Positions 44,799 through 54,744 of a stretch of DNA of 64,000 bases are shown piece after piece; the stretch's first letter is position 1; each line of letters begins with the position of its first letter. Made by a program: the position numbers and the translations under genes. The DNA lies in assembly GCF_934191625.1 (NCBI RefSeq), contig NZ_CAKPUG010000002.1, forward strand, positions 1 through 64,000. The letters run 5' to 3'. The notes under the pieces are model-generated. The model saw only the letters and a list, made by a program, of their open reading frames with translations. It was not told where the DNA came from and did no database searches. The DNA comes from an uncultured Lactococcus sp. Its GTDB lineage: Bacteria; Bacillota; Bacilli; Lactobacillales; Streptococcaceae.

Positions 44799-45468
44799 AA
44801 TAAAACTCTCGAAACGCCTACAAGCTGTTGCAGATCTCGTGAAGCCAAACAGCCGTCTTCTGGACGTGGGCAGTGATCATGCTTATTTACCTTCCTATTT
44901 GGTTCAGCAAGAAAAGATTGACTTTGCCATCGCAGGTGAAGTTGTCAAAGGACCTTATCAAATCGCCCAAAATCACGTGGCTGAGCAGAAGTTGCAAGAG
45001 AAAATTAAAGTCAGATTAGCCAATGGTTTGGCTGCCTTTGAAGAAAATGATAATATCACAAGCATCGTGATTGCTGGTATGGGTGGCATTTTAATCTCCG
45101 AGATCCTCGAAGCAGGAAAAGATAAATTGAGCCAAGTGGACCAACTCGTTTTACAACCCAATAACCATGAGGAGAGCCTTCGTTCTTGGCTTGTGGCACA
45201 TGATTTTGTAATTACTGCCGAAAAGATCCTTCTTGAAGCAGGAAAAATCTACGAAATTATTGTGGCAGAACACGGCACATCTGAGCTGAATGAAACAGAA
45301 CTTGAATTTGGCCCTTATTTGTCACAAGAAAAATCTGAAGTCTTCCGTCAAAAATGGAACAAAGAGCTCAATACTTTAAATAAAATACTTGAGCGACTGC
45401 CTGAAAATCATGAAAAACGCGCCACGGTTCAAGCAGAAAAAGAAAAAATAGAAGGAGTTCTCCAATGA
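44791..45468 (+). CDS. trmK: tRNA (adenine-22-N1)-methyltransferase
   Basis: The protein has 225 residues. SAM-binding motif LLDVGSDHAYLPSYL near the N-terminus, followed by IAGMGG and LQPNNHEESLR, conserved in TrmK. It methylates A22 of some tRNAs. Its ATG overlaps nth and its TGA overlaps the next gene (ATGA). The nth-trmK-nif3 order supports an operon. Confidence 0.93.
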   Translation: MNEIKLSKRLQAVADLVKPNSRLLDVGSDHAYLPSYLVQQEKIDFAIAGEVVKGPYQIAQNHVAEQKLQEKIKVRLANGLAAFEENDNITSIVIAGMGGILISEILEAGKDKLSQVDQLVLQPNNHEESLRSWLVAHDFVITAEKILLEAGKIYEIIVAEHGTSELNETELEFGPYLSQEKSEVFRQKWNKELNTLNKILERLPENHEKRATVQAEKEKIEGVLQ

Positions 45469-46235
45469 AAATCAGAGATTTTATGGCCTTGTACGAAGCG
45501 TTCTGTCCCAAAGATTTAGCGGTTGAAGGCGATCCGGTTGGATTACAGATAGGCTCGCTTGATGCTCCAGTAAAAAAGGTCTTGGTTACTTTAGATATTC
45601 GCGAGCAAACAGTTTCGGAGGCTATTGAAAAAGATGTGGATTTGATTTTAGCAAAACATCCGATTATTTTTCGGCCTTTAGCCAATCTGACAGATGCGGA
45701 CAGTCAAGAAAAAATTATCCTTGATTTGATAAAAGCGGGTATTGCAGTTTATACAAGTCATACCAATATTGATGTTGTGGATGGTGGACTTAACGATTGG
45801 TTCTGCGATCTTTTAGAAATTAAAGATACGGAAATCTTGACAGAAGAAGGTTTAGGCCGTGTCGGAAATATTGCGCCGATGAGCTTGGCTGATTTTTCAG
45901 AAAAAATGAAACAAACTTTTGCTTTAGATCATTTGCGCTTGGTGACTTATGATCGCTCTTTGAGCCAGACTATTCAACGTGTAGCTCTCTGTGGTGGAAG
46001 TGGCGGTAAATTTTGGCCAGAAGCTCAAGCCAAAGGAGCAGACCTCTACATTACAGGTGATATTTATTATCATGTAGGCCATGACCAGCTTTCGCAAGGC
46101 CTTATCGGACTTGATCCTGGACATTATTTGGAACATCTCTTTATCCCAAAAATTGCTGAAAAACTAGCCAGCTTTGGCACAGATGTTGAAATTATTGAAA
46201 GTAAAGAAAATACCAATCCTTTCTTTGATATTTAG
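45465..46235 (+). CDS. Nif3-like dinuclear metal-centre protein
   Basis: The protein has 256 residues. It has conserved His/Asp/Glu positions in ILAKHPIIF, VYTSHTNIDVV and the C-terminal DPGHYLEH, matching the Nif3/YqfO family. Members form hexameric toroids with two metals; the biological role is unsettled (GTP cyclohydrolase-like activity is debated). It overlaps trmK. A strong terminator follows. Confidence 0.92.
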   Translation: MKIRDFMALYEAFCPKDLAVEGDPVGLQIGSLDAPVKKVLVTLDIREQTVSEAIEKDVDLILAKHPIIFRPLANLTDADSQEKIILDLIKAGIAVYTSHTNIDVVDGGLNDWFCDLLEIKDTEILTEEGLGRVGNIAPMSLADFSEKMKQTFALDHLRLVTYDRSLSQTIQRVALCGGSGGKFWPEAQAKGADLYITGDIYYHVGHDQLSQGLIGLDPGHYLEHLFIPKIAEKLASFGTDVEIIESKENTNPFFDI

Positions 46236-46275
46236 CTGGTAGTTTTCTTTCTGTATATTCATAATAAAAAACAAC

Positions 46276-46305
46276 AAAAACCTTGATTTAGCATCAAGGT
46301 TTTTT
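46276..46305. terminator. Terminator after the nif3-like gene
   Basis: AAAAACCTTGAT and ATCAAGGTTTTT pair perfectly with a 5-base loop. Confidence 0.85.
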
Positions 46306-46339
46306 ATAATGTTTGTGACCACTTTGAACGATGTACTAT

Positions 46340-47512
46340 TCAGATAATTGATGAAAAATACTTATTTCTAAATTCTAAAGGTGTCATGTCTTCGATACGT
46401 TTAAAGCTTTGGATGAAATGACTTTGACTGGAAAAGCTGAGTTGCATAGCAATTTCCTTATAGCTTTGGGATGTAAACAACAAGAGATGTTTTGCCTCAG
46501 CGATTTTTTTCTGAATAATGTACTTATGTATCGTGTGTCCCACAGCTTTTTTGAACTCTGTAGACAAGTGAGTGGCGTTTCTTTGAGTATAATCAGATAA
46601 ATTTTTCAGGGTAATTTGCTCATACAGATGATCGTCGATATAGTATAAGACTTGTTTGACAAGATGGCTTTTTTCGGAGTAGGGGAAGCTATGTATGAGC
46701 TCCATAAAGAGGAAAGAACCTTCTTTTATATGGGTTAGGCACTCCTGAGTAAAGTTAATACGTTGTAGCTTTTGGATTAGCGAGTCAGATAAGCTGTAAG
46801 CTTGGAGGATCGGAACACCATTACTAATACTGACTCGTGTGAGGATAGCAATTAATGAGGCGCATTTATACTTTAACGTTTCTAGTTTACTTGTTGCAAG
46901 TTCAACATCATAAGTACTGCTCATTTTCTTGAAAATCCACTCTAATTTTTCGGGTTCATTTCGTTTAATAGCTTCTATATATCTTTTCTCAAACTCATAG
47001 GAGTCAAATGAGGAACCATCGTAACGTCTGAGGGACAAGTTTTTTTCTAAAATAACATCAGTATGTGTCTCGCTGAGGCTTTGACGTACAATCCATTTAT
47101 AATTAGTGCTGTCAGACAGTTTTCCATTGAGCAAAGCATACAAGAGTTCTACAAAATCAATAAAGGTCTTTCGGCTCTCTTTGGAGTAATGCACACCTGC
47201 TAAATAATTGTGATTGTTGAACTTATAAGAATCTGTTGCTGTACCGAGTATGCCACAGGGACCAATTAAGACTCTACAATTTTTATATTCCATTAAGTCG
47301 CAGTAGAAACTGCTGAAAAAATATTCCTTATCTTCAAAAAATAAAATCTGACCTTTCTCTGCCTGCTTGAGATAAGGACTTTTGAGGTAGCTTTCTGAAT
47401 AATCGATTTTTTTAGGAATAATTATTTCATCTGCATCATTAATAATCACGAAAGGAACCAAGTATTTATAATAGAGTTGCTTTGTCACTAATTGTAGAGC
47501 CTCATAATCCAT
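46340..47512 (-). CDS. AraC-family transcriptional regulator
   Basis: The protein has 390 residues. A long N-terminal sensing part without recognised motifs precedes two HTH motifs (about 290-385), with ITLKNLSDYTQRNATHLSTE and SYKEIAMQLSFSSQSHFIQ, the AraC signature. It is divergent from the esterase at 47663 and near the glycoside operon; it might control either. ATG 47512 is preferred to the TTG upstream. Confidence 0.86.
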   Translation of the reverse strand: MDYEALQLVTKQLYYKYLVPFVIINDADEIIIPKKIDYSESYLKSPYLKQAEKGQILFFEDKEYFFSSFYCDLMEYKNCRVLIGPCGILGTATDSYKFNNHNYLAGVHYSKESRKTFIDFVELLYALLNGKLSDSTNYKWIVRQSLSETHTDVILEKNLSLRRYDGSSFDSYEFEKRYIEAIKRNEPEKLEWIFKKMSSTYDVELATSKLETLKYKCASLIAILTRVSISNGVPILQAYSLSDSLIQKLQRINFTQECLTHIKEGSFLFMELIHSFPYSEKSHLVKQVLYYIDDHLYEQITLKNLSDYTQRNATHLSTEFKKAVGHTIHKYIIQKKIAEAKHLLLFTSQSYKEIAMQLSFSSQSHFIQSFKRIEDMTPLEFRNKYFSSII

Positions 47513-47662
47513 CAAAGTTACTTCTTTCCAAAACTTTTTTCATGATATATTTTAACATAAAATAAACCTTAATCAAAAAAAGTTTCTAATTTGTAGTTGT
47601 ATTTAATCGAATTTTCATGGTATACTTAATCGACGAAAAAGAGAGGATTTATTAAAAATATT

Positions 47663-48679
47663 ATGTATAAAAAGCTACTGTTGAAAGGTCTGTTATGGTT
47701 TTTCGGTATTGTAGGAGGTTTGTTCTTATTAGTGGTGATTGCATTCAATGTATCGCCTAAACCAGGCGTTTGGATTATACGTCATATGTTTAATTCTGAA
47801 GTGCAAATTACTGCACCGGAACCTTACCGAAAAGCTCAGGAAAAGATTACGACAGTGCGAGACCAACGTTATGCATCACGTTTTAAAGATAATTCCTACG
47901 ATATATATTACCCAAAACAGAATCAAGAAGCGCTTCCTGTTTTGATTTGGGTACATGGTGGTGGTTTTGTCGGGGGCGATAAAAAAGGAACTCAGGAATT
48001 TGCTACTAGATTAGCTGCGGATGCACATATTGCCGTTTTGTCGATGAATTATGAGACAGCACCAGATTCTGCCTATCCCAATCAAGTTACGCAGCTTAGT
48101 GAGTTAGTTCAGAGCTTGAAAAAAGAGAAATTTAAATTTTTAGACCTGTCTAAAATGATGCTTGGCGGCGACAGTGCCGGCTCACAGATTGCTCTTCAGT
48201 ATGCTGCAACTCAGACAAATGCAAGCTATGGAAAAAGTGTAGGAGTTCCACAAGATTTAGATAAAAATGTACTTAAGGGTGCAATATCTTACTGTGGTCC
48301 TGTGAATCTCACACAGATGACCAATGTTCGCTCAAGTAGTTCATTTATGAAATTTTTTGTAACAACTGTGGCCTGGGCCGAAATCGGAACTAAAAACTGG
48401 CAGGACAGCCCAAAACTGGATGAAATAAGTATTGTCAATCACTTAACCCCGGATTTTCCAGCAACTTATATTACGGATGGAAATGCCTACTCGTTTCAAG
48501 ACCAAGGTATTTCCTTTGAGAAGAAGTTAAAGGAGTTAAAGGTTCCTGTACGTGGCTTGTTTTATAAAGATTCAGAAAAAGAAATCACGCACGAGTATCA
48601 GTTTGACTACAGCCTCAAAGAAGCCCAGGAATGTTACCGACAAACCTTGGAGTTCGTGAGAGAACATAAAGATAAATAG
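47663..48679 (+). CDS. Membrane-anchored esterase/lipase (HSL-like alpha/beta hydrolase)
   Basis: The protein has 338 residues. A N-terminal membrane segment (about 8-28) is followed by an extracytoplasmic hydrolase domain with HGGGFVGGD (oxyanion hole) and the nucleophile elbow GGDSAGS. It probably hydrolyses esters at the cell surface. The start codon has no clear ribosome site. A strong terminator follows. Confidence 0.85.
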   Translation: MYKKLLLKGLLWFFGIVGGLFLLVVIAFNVSPKPGVWIIRHMFNSEVQITAPEPYRKAQEKITTVRDQRYASRFKDNSYDIYYPKQNQEALPVLIWVHGGGFVGGDKKGTQEFATRLAADAHIAVLSMNYETAPDSAYPNQVTQLSELVQSLKKEKFKFLDLSKMMLGGDSAGSQIALQYAATQTNASYGKSVGVPQDLDKNVLKGAISYCGPVNLTQMTNVRSSSSFMKFFVTTVAWAEIGTKNWQDSPKLDEISIVNHLTPDFPATYITDGNAYSFQDQGISFEKKLKELKVPVRGLFYKDSEKEITHEYQFDYSLKEAQECYRQTLEFVREHKDK

Positions 48680-48689
48680 AATGACTTAT

Positions 48690-48724
48690 AAAAGAGAGGG
48701 ATTCGACTCAGCCCTCTCTTTTTG
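48690..48724 (+). terminator. Terminator after the esterase
   Basis: AAAGAGAGGG and CCCTCTCTTT form a 10-bp stem with a loop of about 11 bases, then T residues. Confidence 0.9.
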
Positions 48725-48818
48725 TGTGGTATAGCTGTAAAAAATAAATTATGACATCCTTTATATGTTTTTTGATATAAATACGAAAAATATTATATAA
48801 AAATAAATCAAAAGAAAC

Positions 48819-48824
48819 TATAAT
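48819..48824 (+). promoter_or_regulatory. -10 box of the glycoside operon
   Basis: TATAAT with a weak -35 (TATAAA at 48796). The start point would lie near 48831, at the edge of the cre-like site. Confidence 0.45.
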
Positions 48825-48832
48825 TAATTTAA

Positions 48833-48846
48833 AGAAAGCGCTTTTT
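48833..48846. promoter_or_regulatory. cre-like site at the glycoside operon start
   Basis: AGAAAGCGCTTTTT contains the core GAAAGCGCTTT of CcpA operators and matches 11 of 14 positions of the palindromic TGAAAGCGCTTTCA. Position at the start point implies catabolite repression. Confidence 0.6.
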
Positions 48847-48869
48847 TAAATAAAAAAGGAGACACACAA

Positions 48870-51092
48870 ATGGAAAAAAATAAGCTAAAAGAAATATTAA
48901 ATACTTTGAGCTTAAAAGAAAAAATAGCACAGACTGTTCAGTTAAACGGAGATTTATTTACCGAGAGTGGTGTTATGCCTACGGGGCCCCTTAAGGATTT
49001 GGGACTACCAAATAATTTTGATATTCACCAAGTAGGATCGATTTATAATGTGAACGATCCTGAAAAGTTAAGGATGATTCAGGAACAGGCAATTAACAAG
49101 AGTTCTCATGGCATTCCCTTGCTTTTCATGTCAGATATTATTTATGGTTTTCGCACGATTTTTCCCTTACCCCTTGCTCAAGCTGGCTCTTATGATTTTG
49201 ACCTCATTCAAAAAGCAGCGGAATTTACGGCTAAGGAAAGTTACTTGAGCGGTATTCATTGTGTATTTTCTCCTATGTTGGACTTATCCAGAGATCCGAG
49301 ATGGGGGCGCGTGATGGAATCCCCAGGTGAGGATGTTTATACCGGTAAGGAATATGCGAAAAGTGTGGTGACAGGCTATCAAGGACAGGTTAAAGATTGT
49401 GTCTCGGAAAACCATGTGGCAGCGTGTATAAAGCATTTCGCAGCATATGGTGCTCCTGAAGCTGGTCGTGAGTATAATACCGTAGATATGTCCAACCAAC
49501 GCCTTTTCAATGAATATCTTCCAGCCTACCAAGCAGCCATTGAAGCCAATGCGTTGCTTGTGATGACAGCATTTAATGTGTTAAATGGAGTACCTTCTAC
49601 AGGGAATAAGTGGCTGAATCGAGATATTCTAAGAGAAAAGTTTAACTTCTCAGGACTTTTGGTTTCAGATCATTCAGCTACTGAGGAATTACAAGCACAT
49701 GGTTTTACCGCAAATCAAGAAGAATCTGCCAAAGCATCAATTGAGGCGGGTGTAGATTTTGATATGATGACCTCAGTTTATACGAATGGTTTAGAGCCTC
49801 TTATTTTATCAGGAAAAATCGATGAAGCCCTTCTTGATGAAGCGGTATGGCGTATTCTAGAGCTTAAAAACAAGCTTGGTCTCTTTGAAAATCCTTTTCG
49901 AGGACTAAATCAAGAAAATACAGGCGAGTTTCTTACAGTGGAAGCCAAAGAAACAGCTATTGAACTCGTTGAAAAAAGTTGCGTCTTGTTGAAAAATAAG
50001 GAAAACACTTTACCATTGAATACTCAGCAAAAAATAGCTGTCATTGGGCCATATGGAAAAAGCAAATTCACTCTCGGCTTCTGGGCCTCGGTCAGCGGTA
50101 AAGCGGAAGATACAGTTACTTTAAAAGAGGGGTTAGAAAATAACTTTGCGAAAGAGAATCTTACATTTGCTACAGGCTATAACTTGTTTGACTCGTATGA
50201 GAGATTTGGTCCGCTCAAGGCAGGAATTGAGTATTTAAACGGTCCGATTGGGGATGAGAAAGAGTTGCTTGAAGAGGCACTAGAAGTTGCTGAAAATTCC
50301 GATGTTATTCTTCTGACTATTGGAGAGCAGTTTTTAGAAAGTGGTGAAGGTGCCTCTAAGGCTAAGCTTTCTTTGCCAGATAAGCAAATTCGTCTCATCA
50401 AAGCACTCGCTCAATTAGATAAGCCAATCGTAGGACTTCTCTATACAGGACGCCCGCTGGTATTGACAGAAGTTGAACCTTACTTTTCAAGTTTACTTTT
50501 AGTGTGGTACCCAGGCACGATGGGTGGTACAGGTATCGCAAACTTACTGAATGGTCAAGCGAGTCCTAGCGCTAAGCTTACGATGACATTCCCAAGAAGT
50601 GAAGGTCAAATTCCTATTTATTATGCGCAAAATACTACAGGACGACTTTTGAATGAAGAAAACAAAAACACCCGATTTGTTTCCAAATACAGCGATGAGT
50701 CTAATGATCCGCTGTATGCATTTGGGACAGGGCTTACTTACAATCAAGTTGATGTAAAATGGCTGAAAAATATGGAAGATATCTCCTTTACAGAGAGTAA
50801 CCAGATAAAGTTAGCTTACCAACTCGAAAATCTGTCGGATAAGACTACTCATGTAGTGGTTCATCTTTATATGAGAGATATGACTGCATCGATCGTCCAA
50901 CCTTTCCGAAAATTAGTTGCGAGTCAATTTTTAAAAATAGAGCCAAGTGCAAAAGAAGAATTGGCTGTTACACTAACAAAGGAAGATCTTTCATTTTCTG
51001 ATAATCAAGGCGAATGGCACTTTGAATCAGGAAAATTTGGTTTCTATCTTGTTGCATATGGACAGGAAGAAGAATTAATTATAACGTTATAA
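48870..51092 (+). CDS. Glycoside hydrolase family 3 beta-glucosidase
   Basis: The protein has 740 residues with no signal peptide, so it is cytoplasmic. The N-terminal TIM barrel includes KHFAAYGAPEAGREYNT, with LVSDHSATEEL around the nucleophile Asp (near 272). The C-terminal alpha/beta sandwich with IAVIGPYGK and a fibronectin-III-like end follow. It should release glucose or related units from beta-linked sugars. AAGGAG precedes the ATG. It opens the seven-gene operon. Confidence 0.93.
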   Translation: MEKNKLKEILNTLSLKEKIAQTVQLNGDLFTESGVMPTGPLKDLGLPNNFDIHQVGSIYNVNDPEKLRMIQEQAINKSSHGIPLLFMSDIIYGFRTIFPLPLAQAGSYDFDLIQKAAEFTAKESYLSGIHCVFSPMLDLSRDPRWGRVMESPGEDVYTGKEYAKSVVTGYQGQVKDCVSENHVAACIKHFAAYGAPEAGREYNTVDMSNQRLFNEYLPAYQAAIEANALLVMTAFNVLNGVPSTGNKWLNRDILREKFNFSGLLVSDHSATEELQAHGFTANQEESAKASIEAGVDFDMMTSVYTNGLEPLILSGKIDEALLDEAVWRILELKNKLGLFENPFRGLNQENTGEFLTVEAKETAIELVEKSCVLLKNKENTLPLNTQQKIAVIGPYGKSKFTLGFWASVSGKAEDTVTLKEGLENNFAKENLTFATGYNLFDSYERFGPLKAGIEYLNGPIGDEKELLEEALEVAENSDVILLTIGEQFLESGEGASKAKLSLPDKQIRLIKALAQLDKPIVGLLYTGRPLVLTEVEPYFSSLLLVWYPGTMGGTGIANLLNGQASPSAKLTMTFPRSEGQIPIYYAQNTTGRLLNEENKNTRFVSKYSDESNDPLYAFGTGLTYNQVDVKWLKNMEDISFTESNQIKLAYQLENLSDKTTHVVVHLYMRDMTASIVQPFRKLVASQFLKIEPSAKEELAVTLTKEDLSFSDNQGEWHFESGKFGFYLVAYGQEEELIITL

Positions 51093-51121
51093 CTATTAGG
51101 AATAAATATTAGGAGTATAAA

Positions 51122-52468
51122 ATGAGCAAATTAGAAGTTTTTCTAAATGACAAATTGATGCCGGTAGCTTCACGCTTACAGCAAAATAAAGTTTTAGCCG
51201 CACTTATGGAGGGCTTTATTCGTACCAGTCCAATTACATTGGGTATAGCCTTCATTACAATCGTTGGTAATTTCCCGATTCCTGCATGGATTGAATTTTT
51301 AACGAAGATAGGAATTCATTCCCATGTAGAGGCAATCACAAATGGTGCTACTGGAGTCTTCTCACTCTATGTGGTCTATAGTTTAGCTTACTCTTATGCA
51401 AAACAACTGGGAGCAAATGAAAGAAATTCAGCCCTTATTTCTTTAGCAAGTTTTATTATGCTAATGCCTCAAACAATCTCAACTACTGTGATAAAAGATG
51501 GCCAGGAAGTAACTCAAGCTATTGGAGCTTTAAAACTTGACTTCTTAGGTGGTCAAGGTCTCTTTATTGGGATGTTAACAGCACTTTTAGTGACACGTCT
51601 CTACGCCTTTCTTTCTAAGAAGAAAATAATGCTTAAGCTTCCTGAAAGTGTTCCTCCGATGGTTACACAATCTTTAGCACCAGTATTTGTAGTTACCCTT
51701 ATCTTTATTTTGATCTTTGCTTTACGTGTAGCCTTTGGATTTACAGCTTCAGGTTCAATCTTCCAATTCTTCATTGATGTAGTCAGTGCACCTCTAAACT
51801 CATTAGCAGCAAGTCCTTTGTCAATTATCCTTATTATGGAAATATTAGCTATTCTTTGGTTCTTTGGTATCCATAATGCCGTTTTACAAGGTCCTTTAGG
51901 GATGATTACAATGACAATGATTGTCACAAATATTGGTGCCTTTCAAAAAGGTGAACAGCTTCCTTTCCTTATCCCATCAGTGATCTACATGGGTATGTAT
52001 GCAGCTGGATTTATGGGCTTTGTTACTTTCTTCATGATTCGTAGCAAATCAGCCAAAATGAAACAGTTAGGTAAACTCTCTTTCATTCCTTCTTTGTTTA
52101 ACATTACAGAACCACTTATGTTTGGTATGCCAATTATTTTAAATCCCATCTTCTTTATTCCGCAAGTGTTCACACAATTAATTGCTGGTTTTGTGACTTG
52201 GGGATTGACAATTACCATTTTACCAATCAATCTTAATCCGACAATGAGTCTGTTGCCATGGACTACTCCTGTCTTTGTAAAAATGCCTCTCTCAGGTGGT
52301 TTAAATTATACAATCTTGATGGTTATTAGTATGTTGATTGGTGTTGTCATGTGGTATCCATTTATTAAAATTGCGGATAAAAAAGAATATGAACTTGAAA
52401 TGGCAGCAGAACAAGTAAATCGTCATGAAACCAAAGAACAAAGCTTACAAGAAAGTATGCAAGCATAA
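51122..52468 (+). CDS. PTS EIIC component, lactose/cellobiose family
   Basis: The protein has 448 residues and 8-10 membrane segments. It has the EIIC Lac/Cel pattern: PITLGIAFITIVGNFPIP near the N-terminus, FFGIHNAVLQGP in the middle, and NITEPLMFGMPIILNP with the sugar-binding Glu. It would import a beta-glucoside-type sugar with phosphorylation. No EIIA or EIIB gene lies in the operon, so it must borrow partners. AGGAG precedes the ATG. Confidence 0.92.
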   Translation: MSKLEVFLNDKLMPVASRLQQNKVLAALMEGFIRTSPITLGIAFITIVGNFPIPAWIEFLTKIGIHSHVEAITNGATGVFSLYVVYSLAYSYAKQLGANERNSALISLASFIMLMPQTISTTVIKDGQEVTQAIGALKLDFLGGQGLFIGMLTALLVTRLYAFLSKKKIMLKLPESVPPMVTQSLAPVFVVTLIFILIFALRVAFGFTASGSIFQFFIDVVSAPLNSLAASPLSIILIMEILAILWFFGIHNAVLQGPLGMITMTMIVTNIGAFQKGEQLPFLIPSVIYMGMYAAGFMGFVTFFMIRSKSAKMKQLGKLSFIPSLFNITEPLMFGMPIILNPIFFIPQVFTQLIAGFVTWGLTITILPINLNPTMSLLPWTTPVFVKMPLSGGLNYTILMVISMLIGVVMWYPFIKIADKKEYELEMAAEQVNRHETKEQSLQESMQA

Positions 52469-52480
52469 AAAGGGGAATTG

Positions 52481-53365
52481 ATGATTTTAGCAATTGATAT
52501 TGGTGGAACACACACTAAAGTAGGTCTTGTTGAGAATGAAAAAGTTACCACTAAAGATAAACTGACTACCGCACAAAATTTAGAAGAATTTTGTCATCAA
52601 ATAAAAAAAGTAATTAATGACTATTTAAAAATCTATTCTTTCAGCAAAGTAGCCTTTTCAGTCCCTGGTTCGGTTGATGAATCGGGTACTGTTTTCTATG
52701 GAGGAGCAGTTGCATACCTAAATGGTATAAATTTGAAAGCAATGATAACTGACGTTGAAGGATTAGAAAACTTAGAAGTAGTTGTTGAAAATGACGCTAA
52801 AGCAGCAACATTAGGAGAAATGTTTTTTGGAAATCTTAAAGGTATTAAAAATGGAGCTGCCATTATTTTAGGTACAGGTGTTGGAACAGGAATTTGTATT
52901 AATGAGCAACTCTATAAAGGGAGCCATAATCAGGCGGGAGAAGTAAGTTTTTGGATTCGTGAAAGAGCGATTTACGGAGCAGATTCTTTCGTAGGCATGG
53001 GGCTCTCAGCAGTAAAACTCATTAGTTTGTTAGCAAATCAACTCCAAATAGAAAATGATGGCCCACTCGTATTTAGTGCGTTAAAAAATTCAACAAATAA
53101 AGAAGCAGCACAACTTTTTTCAAGTTACTGCGATGGTGTCGCAATACTTTGCTTCAATCTTCAACTTATTTTAGACCTTGACAAGATAGTGATTGGTGGA
53201 GGCATTAGTCAGCAACCTCTTCTTATTGAGAAGATTGAAGCAGCTTATCGAAAACTATTTACAACAGCTCCAATTATCAAGGAAACACTACAACCAATAG
53301 TGATTGAAGCAGCTAAATTTAAAGCTGATGCTAATCTTATCGGAGCCGCTAGAAAGGGAAACTGA
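52481..53365 (+). CDS. ROK-family sugar kinase
   Basis: The protein has 294 residues without an N-terminal HTH, so it is a kinase rather than a repressor. ATP-binding ILAIDIGGTHTKVGLV and the catalytic ENDAKAATLGE are present, then GAAIILGTGVGTGI. The ROK zinc cluster (CXCGXXGCXE) is absent: only a histidine region GSHNQAGEVSF remains. It probably phosphorylates a monosaccharide released by the hydrolases. AGGGG precedes ATG 52481. Confidence 0.87.
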   Translation: MILAIDIGGTHTKVGLVENEKVTTKDKLTTAQNLEEFCHQIKKVINDYLKIYSFSKVAFSVPGSVDESGTVFYGGAVAYLNGINLKAMITDVEGLENLEVVVENDAKAATLGEMFFGNLKGIKNGAAIILGTGVGTGICINEQLYKGSHNQAGEVSFWIRERAIYGADSFVGMGLSAVKLISLLANQLQIENDGPLVFSALKNSTNKEAAQLFSSYCDGVAILCFNLQLILDLDKIVIGGGISQQPLLIEKIEAAYRKLFTTAPIIKETLQPIVIEAAKFKADANLIGAARKGN

Positions 53366-53370
53366 GAATA

Positions 53371-54744
53371 ATGAAATTTAAACAAGATTTTTTGTGGGGC
53401 GCATCTACAAGTGCTTATCAGGTAGAAGGGGCTTGGGAAGAAGGGGGAAAAGGTCCTTCTGTTCAAGACGTAAAAGAGATACCTGAAGGCACGACAGATT
53501 TCAAAGTAGCCTCTGACCACTATCATCACTATAGAGAAGATGTCAAACTCTTTAAGGTGCTAGGACTTAAAGCTTATAGATTTTCTATCTCTTGGAGTCG
53601 TGTGATGCCAGATGGTAAAGTTAATCCAGAGGGAATCAAATTTTATAAGAACCTCATAAATCTGCTTAATGAAAATGAAATAAAACCCGTTGTTACTGTT
53701 TTCCATTTTGATTTACCGCTTTATATTGCAGAAAAAGGGGGTTGGGAAAATCGTGAGACTATCGAAGAATTCACACGTTACTGTCAAGTGCTCTTTGATT
53801 ATTTTGCAGATAAAGTCCCTTTATGGCAAACCATTAACGAGCAAAATGTGATGGCGCTTGCAGGTTCAGTGATTGGCACGAGCCAAAAAAGTATGAAGGA
53901 AAAGTTCCAAGAAAATCATCATATGTTAGTGGCACAAGCGAAAGTCACAAAAATGTTTCATGACGGAAATTATCAAGGAAAGATAGGACCTGCGCCAAAT
54001 ATTGCAAGTGTTTATCCAGCTTCCGATCGTCCAGAAGATCAGTTGGCTGCTCTAAATATGAGTGCTTTAAGAAACTGGCTTTTCTTAGATGTTGCTGTTT
54101 TTGGTAGATATAATCACAATGCTTGGCATATCTTAGAGAGCATCGGAGCGGCTCCGACCGTGACGAAAGAAGATCAGGAGATTTTATCTGAAGGAACGTG
54201 TGACTATATCGCCTTTAACTACTACAATACAATGACAGTCGCAAGCTATTTTGAGAAAGACAATAAAATCGATCAACAGTCTGGTTTTGGGATCCCTGGT
54301 TTTTTCCAATCCGTTGAGAATACACATCTCCAGTTGACTGAGTTCGGTTGGCCTATTGATCCAAAAGGTTTCCGCTTTACTCTGAATGAAATTTATTCAA
54401 GATACCATTTGCCGCTCTTAATTACAGAGAATGGTATTGGGGCAAATGATGTCTTGACAGAGGATGACGCTGTGCATGATCAGTATCGAATTGATTATTT
54501 AAAGGAGCATATCGAGCAAATGGCTCTAGCGATATCTGATGGTGTTGAGGTGATTGGTTATTGCCCATGGAGTGCGATTGATTTGGTAAGCACTCACGAA
54601 GGAATGAAAAAGCGCTATGGTTTTGTCTATGTTAACCGGACGGATGAAGACCTCCGTGACTTAGCGAGATACAAAAAAGATAGCTTTTATTGGTATCAAG
54701 AGCTTATTTCTAAAAATGAAATAAAGGAAAGTGATGATAACTAA
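53371..54744 (+). CDS. Glycoside hydrolase family 1 (6-phospho-beta-glucosidase type)
   Basis: The protein has 457 residues. The N-terminal FLWGASTSAYQVEGAW is typical. The acid/base region is TINEQNV (NEQ instead of the usual NEP) and the nucleophile Glu is in LLITENGIG. Many 6-phospho-beta-glycosidases have substitutions near NEP; the PTS gene supports phosphorylated substrates. It ends overlapping the next gene by 11 bases. Confidence 0.92.
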   Translation: MKFKQDFLWGASTSAYQVEGAWEEGGKGPSVQDVKEIPEGTTDFKVASDHYHHYREDVKLFKVLGLKAYRFSISWSRVMPDGKVNPEGIKFYKNLINLLNENEIKPVVTVFHFDLPLYIAEKGGWENRETIEEFTRYCQVLFDYFADKVPLWQTINEQNVMALAGSVIGTSQKSMKEKFQENHHMLVAQAKVTKMFHDGNYQGKIGPAPNIASVYPASDRPEDQLAALNMSALRNWLFLDVAVFGRYNHNAWHILESIGAAPTVTKEDQEILSEGTCDYIAFNYYNTMTVASYFEKDNKIDQQSGFGIPGFFQSVENTHLQLTEFGWPIDPKGFRFTLNEIYSRYHLPLLITENGIGANDVLTEDDAVHDQYRIDYLKEHIEQMALAISDGVEVIGYCPWSAIDLVSTHEGMKKRYGFVYVNRTDEDLRDLARYKKDSFYWYQELISKNEIKESDDN

